DNA from: [Flexibacter] sp. ATCC 35103
GTDB taxonomy: Bacteria > Bacteroidota > Bacteroidia > Flavobacteriales > Flavobacteriaceae
Assembly (NCBI RefSeq): GCF_001975985.1
Contig: NZ_MTQF01000006.1
Coordinates: forward strand, 258,253 to 322,252
Direction: 5' to 3'
Length of the DNA: 64,000 nucleotides
In this document: positions 1-9,267 of the stretch, piece by piece
How positions within the stretch are numbered: position 1 is the first letter of the stretch
Layout of the letters: every line of letters begins with the position of its first letter
Notes under the pieces: model-generated
The model's database searches: none
What the model was told of the DNA's origin: nothing
Seen by the model: the letters and a program-made list of their open reading frames with translations, nothing else
Translations under genes and position numbers: made by a program

Positions 1-660
1 AAACCATTTTATAATATTTGGTCCCCATTCTACCGCATAAACATGAAATTCTGTAGACAAATCAGTTGGCGAAGAATAACTTCTTCCGGTATAATGATAC
101 CCGCCACCGTCATAATGAATTGTCCCGTCTATAGATTTTGGATTTCTGTGTTTAGCTTCCATGATATCAATTTCACCTGTAAAAGGCCAATTTGAAGTTC
201 CTGCCGGTAACATCCAGAATGCCGGCCATGCTCCCATTCCGTTAGATAATTTCATACGGGCTTCTATTCTTCCATATTTTATGGCATATTTACCTTCTGT
301 AGTAAGTTTTGCAGAAGAATAAGGTTGTTGCGGAAATGAGGCATTTGGTGCATATTTTGCCTCAATATTCAAATAACTGTTTGTTCCTTCCTTGACAATT
401 GTTGCCTGATTAGGATCGTAACGCTGTGCCTCTGCATTTCCGAATCCGCAAAGCGATGGACAGCCGTTTCCTGAAATACTTTGCCATTTGGTTGCGTCTA
501 CGGTCGTACCGTTAAACTCATCTGACCAAATTAAAGTATTGCATTGTGAGTGTAGTTTTAAAAAAGGCGACAATATTATAATTGTCAGTAGAAATGCCCT
601 TTTTACGGGATTGTAATTGTTTCCCGGTGGTCGGCCGGAAAAAGAGTCTTTTTGATTCAT
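1..660 (-). CDS. GH16 family beta-glucanase, 3' end cut by window edge
   Basis: The first 220 codons of a secreted glycosidase run leftward from ATG at 660 and leave the window still open. A hydrophobic segment near residues 28-42 followed by a Ser-Gln site looks like a signal peptide with a long polar N-terminus. The body reads as a GH16 jelly roll: WSDEF-like opening, GRIEARMKL strand, and the catalytic signature GEIDIMEA with E163, D165 and E168 (nucleophile, assisting acid, acid/base in the family). GH16 enzymes cleave beta-1,3 or beta-1,4 glucans or galactans; the specificity cannot be read from this fragment. The neighbouring regulator gene at 1024..3954 lies upstream on the same strand, with a terminator-like palindrome between them, so this gene probably has its own promoter. 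Confidence 0.88.
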   Translation of the reverse strand, partial: MNQKDSFSGRPPGNNYNPVKRAFLLTIIILSPFLKLHSQCNTLIWSDEFNGTTVDATKWQSISGNGCPSLCGFGNAEAQRYDPNQATIVKEGTNSYLNIEAKYAPNASFPQQPYSSAKLTTEGKYAIKYGRIEARMKLSNGMGAWPAFWMLPAGTSNWPFTGEIDIMEAKHRNPKSIDGTIHYDGGGYHYTGRSYSSPTDLSTEFHVYAVEWGPNIIKWF

Positions 661-963
661 TTTTTAGTTTTTTTGTTAGTAAAGATTATTACCGCAATAA
701 ATAGCTACTTTGTAAAAAATAGATTGTTATTTTGATAATAGTGGCACAATATTAACAAATAAATGAGGTAAGACTTACATTTTTGAATACGGTTTGACTA
801 CGGTGTTTGTAAAAAAATGTAATACTTAGCCCGCAAAATGCGTAAAACTACTTAGGATTTTACTGATACTAAAAAACGCGTGATGTATTGGTTTTAAACA
901 GATCGAGAAGGAATTTTATTTGTAGGAATACAATCGTTTTGTAATTTATTACATGATTGCGTA

Positions 964-996
964 AAACCCGACAGGTTTTTAAAACCTGTCGGGTTT
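964..996. terminator. 33-nt perfect palindrome, probable terminator
   Basis: AAACCCGACAGG and its complement flank a short T/A centre, so the RNA from either strand forms a strong hairpin followed by U residues. It sits just past the stop of the leftward regulator gene (1024..3954). The same element occurs in opposite orientation at 9162..9194. Confidence 0.65.
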
Positions 997-1023
997 AATA
1001 TGCCAACGCGTTTTGCGCCAAAT

Positions 1024-3954
1024 TTAAAAATTCAGAATATATTCTGTAATATTAGCTTCTGATGAAAGCTGCAATTTTTTCCGAATACGATAACGCGTAT
1101 CTTCAACTCCACGAACAGAAATTCCTAAAAGCGGAGCAATTTCTTTTGTATTGAAATTCATTCGCAAGTAAGCACACAATCGCATATCACGCGGAGTAAG
1201 TTCCGGAAAGCTGTTTTTTAACCTTTGCATGAAATTATCGTGAAGCTGATTAAAGATCTCTTCAAATTCATTCCAATGCTGATCGCCCTGCAATTCGTGG
1301 TCTATGATTCGGTTAATTTTAGTCAATAAACCATAATTGGTATTGAAGTCATTCTTTTTATCGATCTGACCAATAAGATCTTTTATCGAAAGTAAAATCT
1401 CATTTAGATGAATAAGATTCACAGTATTCGAAGCTACTTTGGCATTTTTGAGATTAATAGTCGCTTCGAGATTTTCTCTCATAATACTCATATTCTCTTT
1501 TTCTAATGCCAGTTTTTGCTCGTTTAATTCAGCCCGATTGCGTAACAATTCTTTTTCCTGATTCAGGATTAATTGTTCCCGTTCCCGTTCTGCCAGATTT
1601 TTTTGGTATTTGATGATCGTATAAATCAAAATACTAAAAAGAATTAAATACAAAATATAAGCCCAGGTTGTCCTATACCACGGCGGTAAAATCTCAAATT
1701 TAAAAACTGCTTCTTCACTTACGACATCATAAATATTTTTTGCCCTTACGTGAAAAACATATTCGTTTTCCGGCAAATTGGTATATTCTTTTTCAGTCTG
1801 CAAATTCCAATCAGACCATTTGGGTTCAAAACCTTCCAGCCAGTATTCATATTTTGTAGCATCGGCTTCATCATAACAAAGTGAAGCAAACGAAAAATGC
1901 AATGCGTTATTAGAATGCGATAAAACAGTTGAAAGCTTATTTTTTGATGATTCTGTTTGATTCGAAAGCACGTCATATCTACTGGAAAACAACAAACTAT
2001 CTTTAGGAAAAATAGATTTAACCTCAGAAATAACCGCTTTATACTTTGCCTGATATTTTTTATTTTTGGTAGTATTATAATGAATCAGGCCGTCTTGTGT
2101 ACCAAAAAATACATCTCCGTTAGCTGTTGTCTGGATATTTTCGAAACCCGGAATATACAAATACCTTAATTTTCTAAAAGGCAATTCTTCTACAGTAAAA
2201 TTGCCTCCCGCTTTCTGACTCATTTTTCCGGTATTTTCGCCTGAGATATACCAGATATTATTTTGATGATCTGCTTTAAGCAAACGAATATGATTCTCTA
2301 AACCAAGAGGTTTCCTGAAAGTAAGATCCGGAATCATTTTATTTGAATGAGAATTTTGTTTATAAACCCCTTTTGTTGTCCCAAAAAGAATCTGATTATT
2401 GATCTTAAAAGTGTTTAAAAACAAACTCGACGGAAAACCATTTTTATCATTATAAAACTGAATGTCTGAAACGGTATCGAATGTTTTATTAAACCTGATT
2501 TTAAAAATTCCCTTATATCCATGCGCGATCCAGATATTCTCAGCAGCATCTGTAACCATTACCCTGCTGCTTTCTTCAAAACCTTTTATTTTGTGCTGAT
2601 AAACCCAGGAATTATTTATATTTTTTAATAAATACAAACCATTATATCCACCAACAAGCAATAAATCAGGATGATTGGGGATTAGAACTCCTTGCCATGC
2701 GCCATCTGTTTTTGCTAATAATTCTGCCGAATTGCCTTTTATTTCAAAGATTCCGTTTTTTTCAAAAGCCAAAAGCGAATTTCCAAAAACACCAATATTC
2801 CAAACATTTTCAGACATTCCTGCAATATGCTGAAAATGCATATTCTCATGCTGACCATTTTTGTAACGTTCCCAATCTAACCAGAAAACGCCATTATCTG
2901 TGGCAATAAAGAGTTTGTTTTGATAAATCTGACTGCAATATATTTTGGTTTCAGAATTTGATGCATCGAGTATTTTTGACAAAGGCGACGAAATCTGAAT
3001 CAGCGAAATACCTTCTTTTAAAGTTACCCATAAATTGCCTTCTGTATCGACTTTAAGATTCGTAACATATTCGTTCTGCAAACCTGTTTGTTTGTTAATA
3101 TGCTGAATCAAATTTCCTTCACTATCAATGACTATCAGCCCTGTCTGACGTGTTCCTATTGCAAAATAACCATCAGAAAGCAGAATTCCGGTTGAGATTT
3201 GATTTTGCTGTAACAAATGATCCACTTTTGTCACAAAAGATTTTAATTGACCATTTTTATAACTAAAAAGTCCGTTTTTTTGTGTCAGAAGAATCAAACC
3301 TTCTTTGGTTTCAAAAATTTTCCTGATTTTTAATCCTATAAATTGTTTACTATTTTCAATTTCAACCAATACATCATTTTCCAGTTTCAGCAATCCTCTT
3401 ATATTATCTGAAACATAGATTTCTGTGTTGACTTCAAAAAAATCATCAAACTTGGCTTGCGATCGTATTGTTTTGATTTTGTTATCCTTGTAGATAAATA
3501 TTTCTTCATTCGAGAAGAAAACAACTTCATTCTTCCTGACAACGGTGTGCAAAACATCACCAAAATTTCTAGCAGAATGCCGGATCAATTTTACCAGAGA
3601 AGTATATTTATATTGTCCGTTTGGCAGTTGAATTGTATAACCAAATTCGCCCTGAGCGCCCACATACATCTTATCATTTTTAGCAATTGCAAGAGAGCGA
3701 ACCATACTTTTGTTTTCCGGCTGCGTTACAATGCTCCATCTTACGCCATCAAATTGCATGATTCCAAAATGATTCGCAAAAAACATCATTCCTTTAGAAT
3801 CCTGTAAAACATCCCAATTCTCTGAGGCTGCTTTATAGGTTTTAGGGCTATAATTTGTAATAAACGGAACTCCAATTTTTTTAATTTGCGCATTGGCAAT
3901 TGGATATAAAAGAGATATCGATAGAACTAAAATTCTAATTGTAAATTTTGTCAT
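1024..3954 (-). CDS. Triple-tyrosine beta-propeller sensor with LuxR-type HTH
   Basis: A 976-residue membrane-anchored regulator. A signal peptide (residues 1-22, ending ANAQ) is followed by repeats of the two-component-regulator propeller type (for example NLWVTLKEGIS) to about residue 640. A Y_Y_Y-like domain follows up to about 755 (YEYWLEGFEP, then FHVRAKN). One transmembrane helix spans about 764-782, a charged coiled coil about 785-840, and a C-terminal LuxR/GerE-like helix-turn-helix 916-976 (LTPRDMRLCAYL, then TKEIAPLLGIS). It lacks kinase and receiver domains, so a ligand sensed outside the cytoplasm would be coupled directly to a cytoplasmic DNA-binding domain. Such proteins often sit next to glycan-degradation genes in Flavobacteria; control of the adjacent GH16 gene is an inference from position only. 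Confidence 0.85.
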   Translation of the reverse strand: MTKFTIRILVLSISLLYPIANAQIKKIGVPFITNYSPKTYKAASENWDVLQDSKGMMFFANHFGIMQFDGVRWSIVTQPENKSMVRSLAIAKNDKMYVGAQGEFGYTIQLPNGQYKYTSLVKLIRHSARNFGDVLHTVVRKNEVVFFSNEEIFIYKDNKIKTIRSQAKFDDFFEVNTEIYVSDNIRGLLKLENDVLVEIENSKQFIGLKIRKIFETKEGLILLTQKNGLFSYKNGQLKSFVTKVDHLLQQNQISTGILLSDGYFAIGTRQTGLIVIDSEGNLIQHINKQTGLQNEYVTNLKVDTEGNLWVTLKEGISLIQISSPLSKILDASNSETKIYCSQIYQNKLFIATDNGVFWLDWERYKNGQHENMHFQHIAGMSENVWNIGVFGNSLLAFEKNGIFEIKGNSAELLAKTDGAWQGVLIPNHPDLLLVGGYNGLYLLKNINNSWVYQHKIKGFEESSRVMVTDAAENIWIAHGYKGIFKIRFNKTFDTVSDIQFYNDKNGFPSSLFLNTFKINNQILFGTTKGVYKQNSHSNKMIPDLTFRKPLGLENHIRLLKADHQNNIWYISGENTGKMSQKAGGNFTVEELPFRKLRYLYIPGFENIQTTANGDVFFGTQDGLIHYNTTKNKKYQAKYKAVISEVKSIFPKDSLLFSSRYDVLSNQTESSKNKLSTVLSHSNNALHFSFASLCYDEADATKYEYWLEGFEPKWSDWNLQTEKEYTNLPENEYVFHVRAKNIYDVVSEEAVFKFEILPPWYRTTWAYILYLILFSILIYTIIKYQKNLAEREREQLILNQEKELLRNRAELNEQKLALEKENMSIMRENLEATINLKNAKVASNTVNLIHLNEILLSIKDLIGQIDKKNDFNTNYGLLTKINRIIDHELQGDQHWNEFEEIFNQLHDNFMQRLKNSFPELTPRDMRLCAYLRMNFNTKEIAPLLGISVRGVEDTRYRIRKKLQLSSEANITEYILNF

Positions 3955-4241
3955 TTTCTTTCTGTCTGTAGGTTAGTTCGTAGCTTTTTGAGAACTACAT
4001 TCTTAAAAATACCCCTTTGGGAAAAAGCATTTTTAAGCCAAAAGAAACTGTTTATTCATTGCTTTCGAAATAACAATTTGACAATCTTGAGCAGTAAAAA
4101 AAACGAATCTCTACAATCAAATATATAAAAATTTATTTTAATGTAACAAATTACAATTAAAATAGAGATTTTGATAATAAAGAAAGTGAGGAATTAGAGA
4201 ATGTGGGCAATTAGATAATTAGAAAATATTACGTTTAATCT

Positions 4242-4345
4242 TGTCATTTCGAGCGAAGGGAGAAATCACACTAGAAACTCCGCAAAGTAAAATCCTAATC
4301 TTTGTCGAATTACTGATGTGATTTCTCCCTTCGCTCGAAATGACA
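4242..4345. repeat. Long inverted repeat (29-bp perfect arms)
   Basis: Arms at 4242..4270 and 4317..4345 are exact reverse complements around a 46-nt loop (arm core TTCGAGCGAAGGGAGAAAT). It lies past the 3' end of the leftward HAD gene, in the 514-bp gap 3955-4468. It resembles dispersed REP-like palindromes and could act as a transcript end or RNA-stabilising hairpin. No ORF was seen in this gap. Confidence 0.7.
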
Positions 4346-4354
4346 TAAACTGGC

Positions 4355-4464
4355 GAAACCTGAAACTTGAAACTTTTTAAACTTGAAACTTTTTAAACTT
4401 GAAATTTTTTAAACTTGAAACCTGAAACTTGAAACCTGAAACTTGAAACCTGAAACTTTTTAAA
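4355..4464. repeat. Degenerate CCTGAAA/CTTGAAA short tandem array
   Basis: About fifteen heptamer-like units (GAAACCT, GAAACTT), some separated by TTTTTAAA, run up to the stop of the HAD gene. The unit matches the cleaner array at 57229..57311 in complement, and the start of another at 63981. Confidence 0.7.
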
Positions 4465-4468
4465 ATAT

Positions 4469-5101
4469 TTAAATCAAAAAATTTAATTCTTCATAAGAAT
4501 GAAAAAGTTCTGCTCCTTGTTTTTGTAAATCTTCGTTGTTAAATCCGTTTGCGAAACCATAAACTTTGAATCCGCCTTTAATTCCTGCGATCACGCCTGC
4601 TTTGCTATCTTCTATGACAATGCAGTCTTTTACATCAAAACCCATTTCTTTTGCTGCATGCAGAAAAATTCCGGGCTCTGGTTTCCAACTATTTATCTGG
4701 TAGGAACTGAATATTTTATTTTCGAACTTATTCAATAAACCTGCGACTTCAAGATTCAGTCTAATTTTATCGACGGGACCACTGGAGGCAACACAATACG
4801 GTATGGTCAATTTATTTAGAAATTCAACTATGCCTTCCATTGGTTTGACCTGAGTTTTAAAAGCTTCAAAACTTTTTTCGCGATACTCACTTTCAAAATT
4901 ATCCGGAAGTTTTTTTCCAATAGCTTCTTCAATATGAAGGAAACATTCTTTTAGATTGCGACCATTAAAATCACGGTAAGCATCTTCAAGTTTCATCTTA
5001 AAACCATGTTCGGCAGCCATTGAAAGCATTATACCATTACCTATTTTTTCTGTATCTACAAGAACACCATCACAATCGAAAATTATACATTTAACTTCCA
5101 T
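4469..5101 (-). CDS. HAD-superfamily phosphatase/phosphoglucomutase-like
   Basis: A 210-residue cytoplasmic hydrolase of the haloacid dehalogenase superfamily. Motif I is FDCDGVLVDTE, with nucleophile D9 and acid D11. A helical cap follows (about 15-80). Motif II is the Ser in VASSGP, motif III the Lys in SWKPEPGIF, and motif IV the Asp pair region VIEDSKAG. The arrangement fits the beta-phosphoglucomutase/sugar-phosphatase branch (subfamily IA), which acts on small phosphorylated sugars; the substrate cannot be deduced. It is followed upstream on the same strand by a Nudix gene 79 nt away, which may be co-transcribed. Confidence 0.88.
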   Translation of the reverse strand: MEVKCIIFDCDGVLVDTEKIGNGIMLSMAAEHGFKMKLEDAYRDFNGRNLKECFLHIEEAIGKKLPDNFESEYREKSFEAFKTQVKPMEGIVEFLNKLTIPYCVASSGPVDKIRLNLEVAGLLNKFENKIFSSYQINSWKPEPGIFLHAAKEMGFDVKDCIVIEDSKAGVIAGIKGGFKVYGFANGFNNEDLQKQGAELFHSYEELNFLI

Positions 5102-5180
5102 ACTATTTATTTACATTTTTAATTACTCGGCCTGACCGAAAATGTAAATTACAAAATTATTCTCTAAAGCAAAGAGATTT

Positions 5181-5645
5181 TTAGAGTGAAGAGGATATTT
5201 TTGAGATTATCTGAACGATAAAATCAGCCTGAGCAGGATTTATTTTTTTCAGGGCATGTTCTGTCTGAAACCATTCGGCTCTGTCGACTTCTGGAAAAGA
5301 TTGCATTTTTCCGGATTTTGGTGGCCATTCCATTTCAAATTCGTTGCTTTTTATGAGCGTTGCATCAATATCAAATTCATGTGCCCATGCAAAAATGGTT
5401 TTACCTGATTTTAGCTTTACAGATTCCAGTTCGATAAAATCACCTTCTAACTCAAAACCTGTTTCTTCTTTAAATTCACGTTTTGCTGCATCCAGCGGAT
5501 CTTCTTCGGCTGTAAATTCCCCTTTGGGAATCGACCAGCTTTCGAGATCTTTATTTTTCCAAAACGGACCACCGGGATGGACTAATAAAAAGAAAATTGT
5601 TTTATCGACGAATTTATAAAGGAGAATTCCGGCGCTTTGTTTCAT
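5181..5645 (-). CDS. Nudix hydrolase
   Basis: A 154-residue cytoplasmic protein with an intact Nudix box: G, five residues, E, seven residues, then REFKEETGF at about residues 42-64. This motif binds divalent metal and supports hydrolysis of nucleoside diphosphate derivatives. The N-terminus (SAGILLYKF) and the WSIPKGE segment resemble the diadenosine-polyphosphate/NTP-type subgroup that begins SAGxLLY. The 15-nt spacing to the gene upstream (5661..6746) suggests co-transcription. The substrate is unknown. Confidence 0.9.
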   Translation of the reverse strand: MKQSAGILLYKFVDKTIFFLLVHPGGPFWKNKDLESWSIPKGEFTAEEDPLDAAKREFKEETGFELEGDFIELESVKLKSGKTIFAWAHEFDIDATLIKSNEFEMEWPPKSGKMQSFPEVDRAEWFQTEHALKKINPAQADFIVQIISKISSSL

Positions 5646-5660
5646 ATACTTTTTACTGAT

Positions 5661-6746
5661 TTAACTATTTAGCTCTAATTCTTTTATTAGCCTGTCTAAA
5701 ATTAAAGAAAATTCATCTAATTTGTGCGGTAAATGAATAAATACGGACTTAATAGTTTCTTTGTCTATTTCAATTCCATCAGATTGAGGACTTAAACGTA
5801 AAATTTTATCAAACCTTATATTTAAATTTTTATAACTTCCAATAAAAACAATTCTTTTATTGGTTAAATATAAATTCCCTGTATCGACATACTTAAGAGA
5901 ATAATCATTCACCTTTTGAAAAACTGAATTCAAATAAAATCTTTTTAAGGCTTTCATATCTGATTTATAATGTAATGGCTTTTGTTTAAAGCTTTTTAAT
6001 TCATGCCATTTTACTGAACCAATTTTAAAATAACATTTTTCTGATTTCTGAATTACAATATCAGGCTCAATAGTAGATAAAGGCAGATTTTCTAATTTCC
6101 AATACAATCTAAGTCTTTCTAATTGATTAGTTATCTCTTTACTAAAAAGCAAATCGACTTTTAAATTTTTAGCTATATTGTTTATTTCTTCTTCTTGATC
6201 CGGGGAAAGTTCTTGATACTTTATAACATTTTCGACATGTTTTTGAATAAAGTTATGTTTAACTTCATTCGTAATGGTAGTAATAAATGATTTAGGAAGT
6301 TTAAGATCATTTTCTAATTTATTCAAAAGCTGCTCTTCTTCTTGTATTAATTTTCCGTTAGAAATAGCTTTCTCAAAAATAATTCTGTAAACAATTATTC
6401 CAACATTATGATTTAATTTTTCTACACAATCATCTTTTAAAGATAAGATCAATTTCAAATGATTTAAATTTTCAAAATCTAAATTGCTTAACACTCCATC
6501 TTTAAGACAATCATTTAAATAAACAGCATAAAATTCTTCTAAATTAAGCTTGAATTCCTTTTGAATGTTAATCTGATAACGTTGCTCAATTTCATAAATA
6601 TTCTCATTTGAAATTTCCTTTATTGGATAAGATGCCAATAAATTATTTACTTCAATCACACTATTCTCAGCTGGTAATTGACTAAATAATTTCTGAAAGA
6701 AACTTACATTTACCAGTGGTACAACCTGAAAAACATTTTTTATCAT
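5661..6746 (-). CDS. Hypothetical protein with helical domain and PH-like C-terminus
   Basis: A 361-residue protein that I do not recognise as a named family. It has no signal peptide or membrane segment. Residues about 80-215 are helical with acidic patches and resemble TerB-like folds (KAISNGKLIQEEEQLL). Residues about 235-355 are beta-rich and contain LYLTNKRIVFIGS, a pattern typical of bacterial PH/GRAM-like domains. Its start lies 3 nt from the stop of the 6750..7715 gene, so the two are very likely one operon, with the membrane protein gene first. A scaffold or membrane-associated sensing role is possible but unproven. Confidence 0.7.
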   Translation of the reverse strand: MIKNVFQVVPLVNVSFFQKLFSQLPAENSVIEVNNLLASYPIKEISNENIYEIEQRYQINIQKEFKLNLEEFYAVYLNDCLKDGVLSNLDFENLNHLKLILSLKDDCVEKLNHNVGIIVYRIIFEKAISNGKLIQEEEQLLNKLENDLKLPKSFITTITNEVKHNFIQKHVENVIKYQELSPDQEEEINNIAKNLKVDLLFSKEITNQLERLRLYWKLENLPLSTIEPDIVIQKSEKCYFKIGSVKWHELKSFKQKPLHYKSDMKALKRFYLNSVFQKVNDYSLKYVDTGNLYLTNKRIVFIGSYKNLNIRFDKILRLSPQSDGIEIDKETIKSVFIHLPHKLDEFSLILDRLIKELELNS

Positions 6747-6749
6747 AAT

Positions 6750-7715
6750 TTATTCGTATTTTCTATATTCTTGATAAATTGGTTCGCTCCAATCACAAAC
6801 GCCTCCATGATGCGAACAAGTTCCTCTGCCTGTTGAACCTGATGTTGAACCATCACAGCAACGAGTAATATATCCTACAATTCGCTTTTTTATTGGGTTG
6901 ATTTTATTGTATAATTTATCTGCTTTTTTATCTCCAAGCTGCATTGCTTTGAGGCAATCGCTGACTGCTTCTTTAATTTTAGCAGTTTTACTATAGCAAA
7001 GCGCTCTGTTGTAAAATAAGTTTGGATTATTTTCTTCTTTTAAAATTAAGGAATCCAATTGAGGAAGAGCAAGTTTATATTTCTCCGCCTTAACAAGATC
7101 AAATGCTTTTATCGTTGAAATTTTATTTTCTTCAACTGCAATTCTATTCTTATCAACAGGCAATTTTGAAAACAACGCAGCTTTTTTAAGTTGTTTTGAT
7201 GCTTCGTTAATTTTATGTTTATCTGCAAACTGAGAACTTGCATTTATAAAATAAGTCAAACTATCATTTCTAATCTTTTCTTTTCGCTCCAATTCTGCTC
7301 TTATTCTTGCTTCGTTCTCTAATTTTAGCTTTAATAAATGTGCTTCTTTTTTATCTACATCATTATAATGCCCTAAAAGAGGTAGCGAGAAAAGTAAAAT
7401 TATAAATGCAAAAACAGATTTTATTTTTGTAGTCAGGATAAATCTAAATTTTTTCTCAATCCAATTATGACTTGACGGCAAAATCATAAAACCCAAGAAA
7501 CCAAACAATATAGTTAATAATAAATGTTTTATACATGATAATGCAATTAGCAAGAAAAAAACGCCACCAATCCATCTTAACATTTTTAGAGAAGGATTAG
7601 ATTTTTTAGTTTCATGAGCATTTCCTTTAAAATAATGTTTTAAGACTTGTGATTTTTCTGGAATTAAATTTGAAACATATCTCATTTTTAAATAATTATA
7701 TTTTTTAATTTTCAA
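6750..7715 (-). CDS. TPR membrane protein with DUF3761-like Cys/His tail
   Basis: A 321-residue protein. Hydrophobic segments lie at about 44-80 (long enough for two helices) and 101-119, followed by a charged coiled coil (about 125-150). Helical repeats of TPR character span about 165-270 (NPNLFYNRALCYSKTAKIKEAV). The last ~40 residues carry CCDGS, then GRGTCSHHGGVC, which matches the signature of small DUF3761-type domains. First gene of the cassette with 5661..6746 (3-nt gap). The fusion of a membrane TPR protein to this Cys/His motif is uncommon to my knowledge; the function is unknown. Confidence 0.72.
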   Translation of the reverse strand: MKIKKYNYLKMRYVSNLIPEKSQVLKHYFKGNAHETKKSNPSLKMLRWIGGVFFLLIALSCIKHLLLTILFGFLGFMILPSSHNWIEKKFRFILTTKIKSVFAFIILLFSLPLLGHYNDVDKKEAHLLKLKLENEARIRAELERKEKIRNDSLTYFINASSQFADKHKINEASKQLKKAALFSKLPVDKNRIAVEENKISTIKAFDLVKAEKYKLALPQLDSLILKEENNPNLFYNRALCYSKTAKIKEAVSDCLKAMQLGDKKADKLYNKINPIKKRIVGYITRCCDGSTSGSTGRGTCSHHGGVCDWSEPIYQEYRKYE

Positions 7716-7915
7716 ACTTATAATTTTTTAAAAATTCAATTTTACTGTTTTCCGTAATTCAGATATTTATTCTAAGTGTTTTTTTTAAACCATAAAAAAT
7801 TAATTCTCAGATTTCTGTACATTTTTACTCCTTTTATGGACTTTGATTTAAGATTTCATTTGTAAATTTAAAGATTCAATACATTATTTCCTCTCCAACT
7901 AAAAACAGCAATATT

Positions 7916-9085
7916 TTGAAAAAATATATTTTATTAGGCGCAATCTTTACTGGTACTTTTGCCGTTCATGCTCAAAACAAAATCATTACAGTTACCAATT
8001 CCCTTTCTGTCGATCGGGAATATGAAACGGTAGAACTTACTAAAAAATCACTTCAATTACCTACATCAGCTAAACTGGAAGATTATACGGTAAAGGATAT
8101 AAGTTCTAATGCATTTTTAGAAACACAAGCTATAGATAATGATGGCGACGGCGTTATGGATATCCTGTTATTTCAGCCTAAAATAAGCGCTTCAACTACT
8201 AAAGAATTTGAAATTATACCATCAGAGAATCCATCAGCAAACAAAAACATCAATTGTTATTCGAGATTTGTACCGGAACGAACGGATGATTATGCGTGGG
8301 AAAACAATAAAGTTGCCTTTAGAACATATGGTCCGGTTGCGCAAAAAATGGTCGAAGACAATATAGCGGGAGGAACTCTGACAAGCGGAATCGATGCATG
8401 GCTAAAAAGAGTCGATTATCCAATTATTAATAAATGGTACGAAAAAGCTACTAACGGAACGGGAACTTATCATAAAGATACTGGCGAAGGTTTAGACAAT
8501 TTTCATGTAGGTGACAGTCGTGGCGTAGGCGGAATTGCGGTTAAAGTCGATGATAAATATTATTTCTCCAAGAATTTTAAGAGTTGGAAAACCATTACAA
8601 CAGGTCCCATCAGAACGAGTTTTATCCTGACATATGCAGACTGGGATGCAAAAGGAAACAAAATAACCGAATCGAAATTGATAAGCCTGGATTACGGAAG
8701 TTATCTTTCTCGTTTTGAGATTAACATTACGGGAACAAAATCTATTGCCGCCGGTTTAACACTTCATGACAAAAAAGGAACTATTGGGACCAATATAAAA
8801 GAAGGCTGGATAAGTCATTGGGAACCAATAGATGATTCTGAAATTGGAACCGGAATTGTAGCTCCAAAAAATAGTTTAACGAGTTTTGATAATCATATCA
8901 CAAATGATAAAGATTTGAGTAACCTTTACGGAAATATAAAGGTAAAAAACAATAAGGTGATTTATTATGTTGGTTTTGGATGGAAAAAAGGAAGTCCGTT
9001 TCAAACCAAACAAGAATGGGAAATGTATTTGAGTTCGTATGCTAAAAAAATCAATAATCCATTGGTTGTAAAGGTTAAGAAATAG
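7916..9085 (+). CDS. DUF4861 family secreted protein
   Basis: A 389-residue protein with a signal peptide (residues 1-19, ending VHAQ). It starts at TTG: no in-frame ATG precedes the signal peptide, and this start gives a good MKKYILLG leader. The body is beta-rich and matches DUF4861 as I know it (GTGTYHKDTGEGLDNFHVGDSRGVGGIAV-like region split around residues 180-215). DUF4861 proteins recur in Bacteroidota loci for uronic-acid polysaccharides, but a catalytic role is not established. It is convergent with the LacI-type gene, with a palindromic terminator between them, and belongs by context to the uronate PUL that follows. Confidence 0.75.
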   Translation: MKKYILLGAIFTGTFAVHAQNKIITVTNSLSVDREYETVELTKKSLQLPTSAKLEDYTVKDISSNAFLETQAIDNDGDGVMDILLFQPKISASTTKEFEIIPSENPSANKNINCYSRFVPERTDDYAWENNKVAFRTYGPVAQKMVEDNIAGGTLTSGIDAWLKRVDYPIINKWYEKATNGTGTYHKDTGEGLDNFHVGDSRGVGGIAVKVDDKYYFSKNFKSWKTITTGPIRTSFILTYADWDAKGNKITESKLISLDYGSYLSRFEINITGTKSIAAGLTLHDKKGTIGTNIKEGWISHWEPIDDSEIGTGIVAPKNSLTSFDNHITNDKDLSNLYGNIKVKNNKVIYYVGFGWKKGSPFQTKQEWEMYLSSYAKKINNPLVVKVKK

Positions 9086-9161
9086 GTGTTTTTGCCCACG
9101 GATTTGGCGGGTTTAAACGGATTGATGCGGGTTTTTAATTTTTATTATCCGCAATCTTGTC

Positions 9162-9194
9162 AAACCCGACAGGTTTTAAAAACCTGTCGGGTTT
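9162..9194. terminator. 33-nt palindrome between convergent genes, bidirectional terminator
   Basis: Same element as 964..996 but as its reverse complement (4T/5A centre instead of 5T/4A). It lies between the DUF4861 gene and the convergent LacI-type gene, as expected for a shared terminator. Outer sequences around 9095-9130 and 9235-9260 also pair (CCCACG...GGCGGGTT with AACCCGCC...CGTGGGC), giving a nested structure. Confidence 0.7.
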
Positions 9195-9267
9195 ACTACT
9201 TATTAAATGAGAGTAAAAAAAATCTGTGAAGACCTATTTTAACCCGCCAAATGCGTGGGCAATTATT

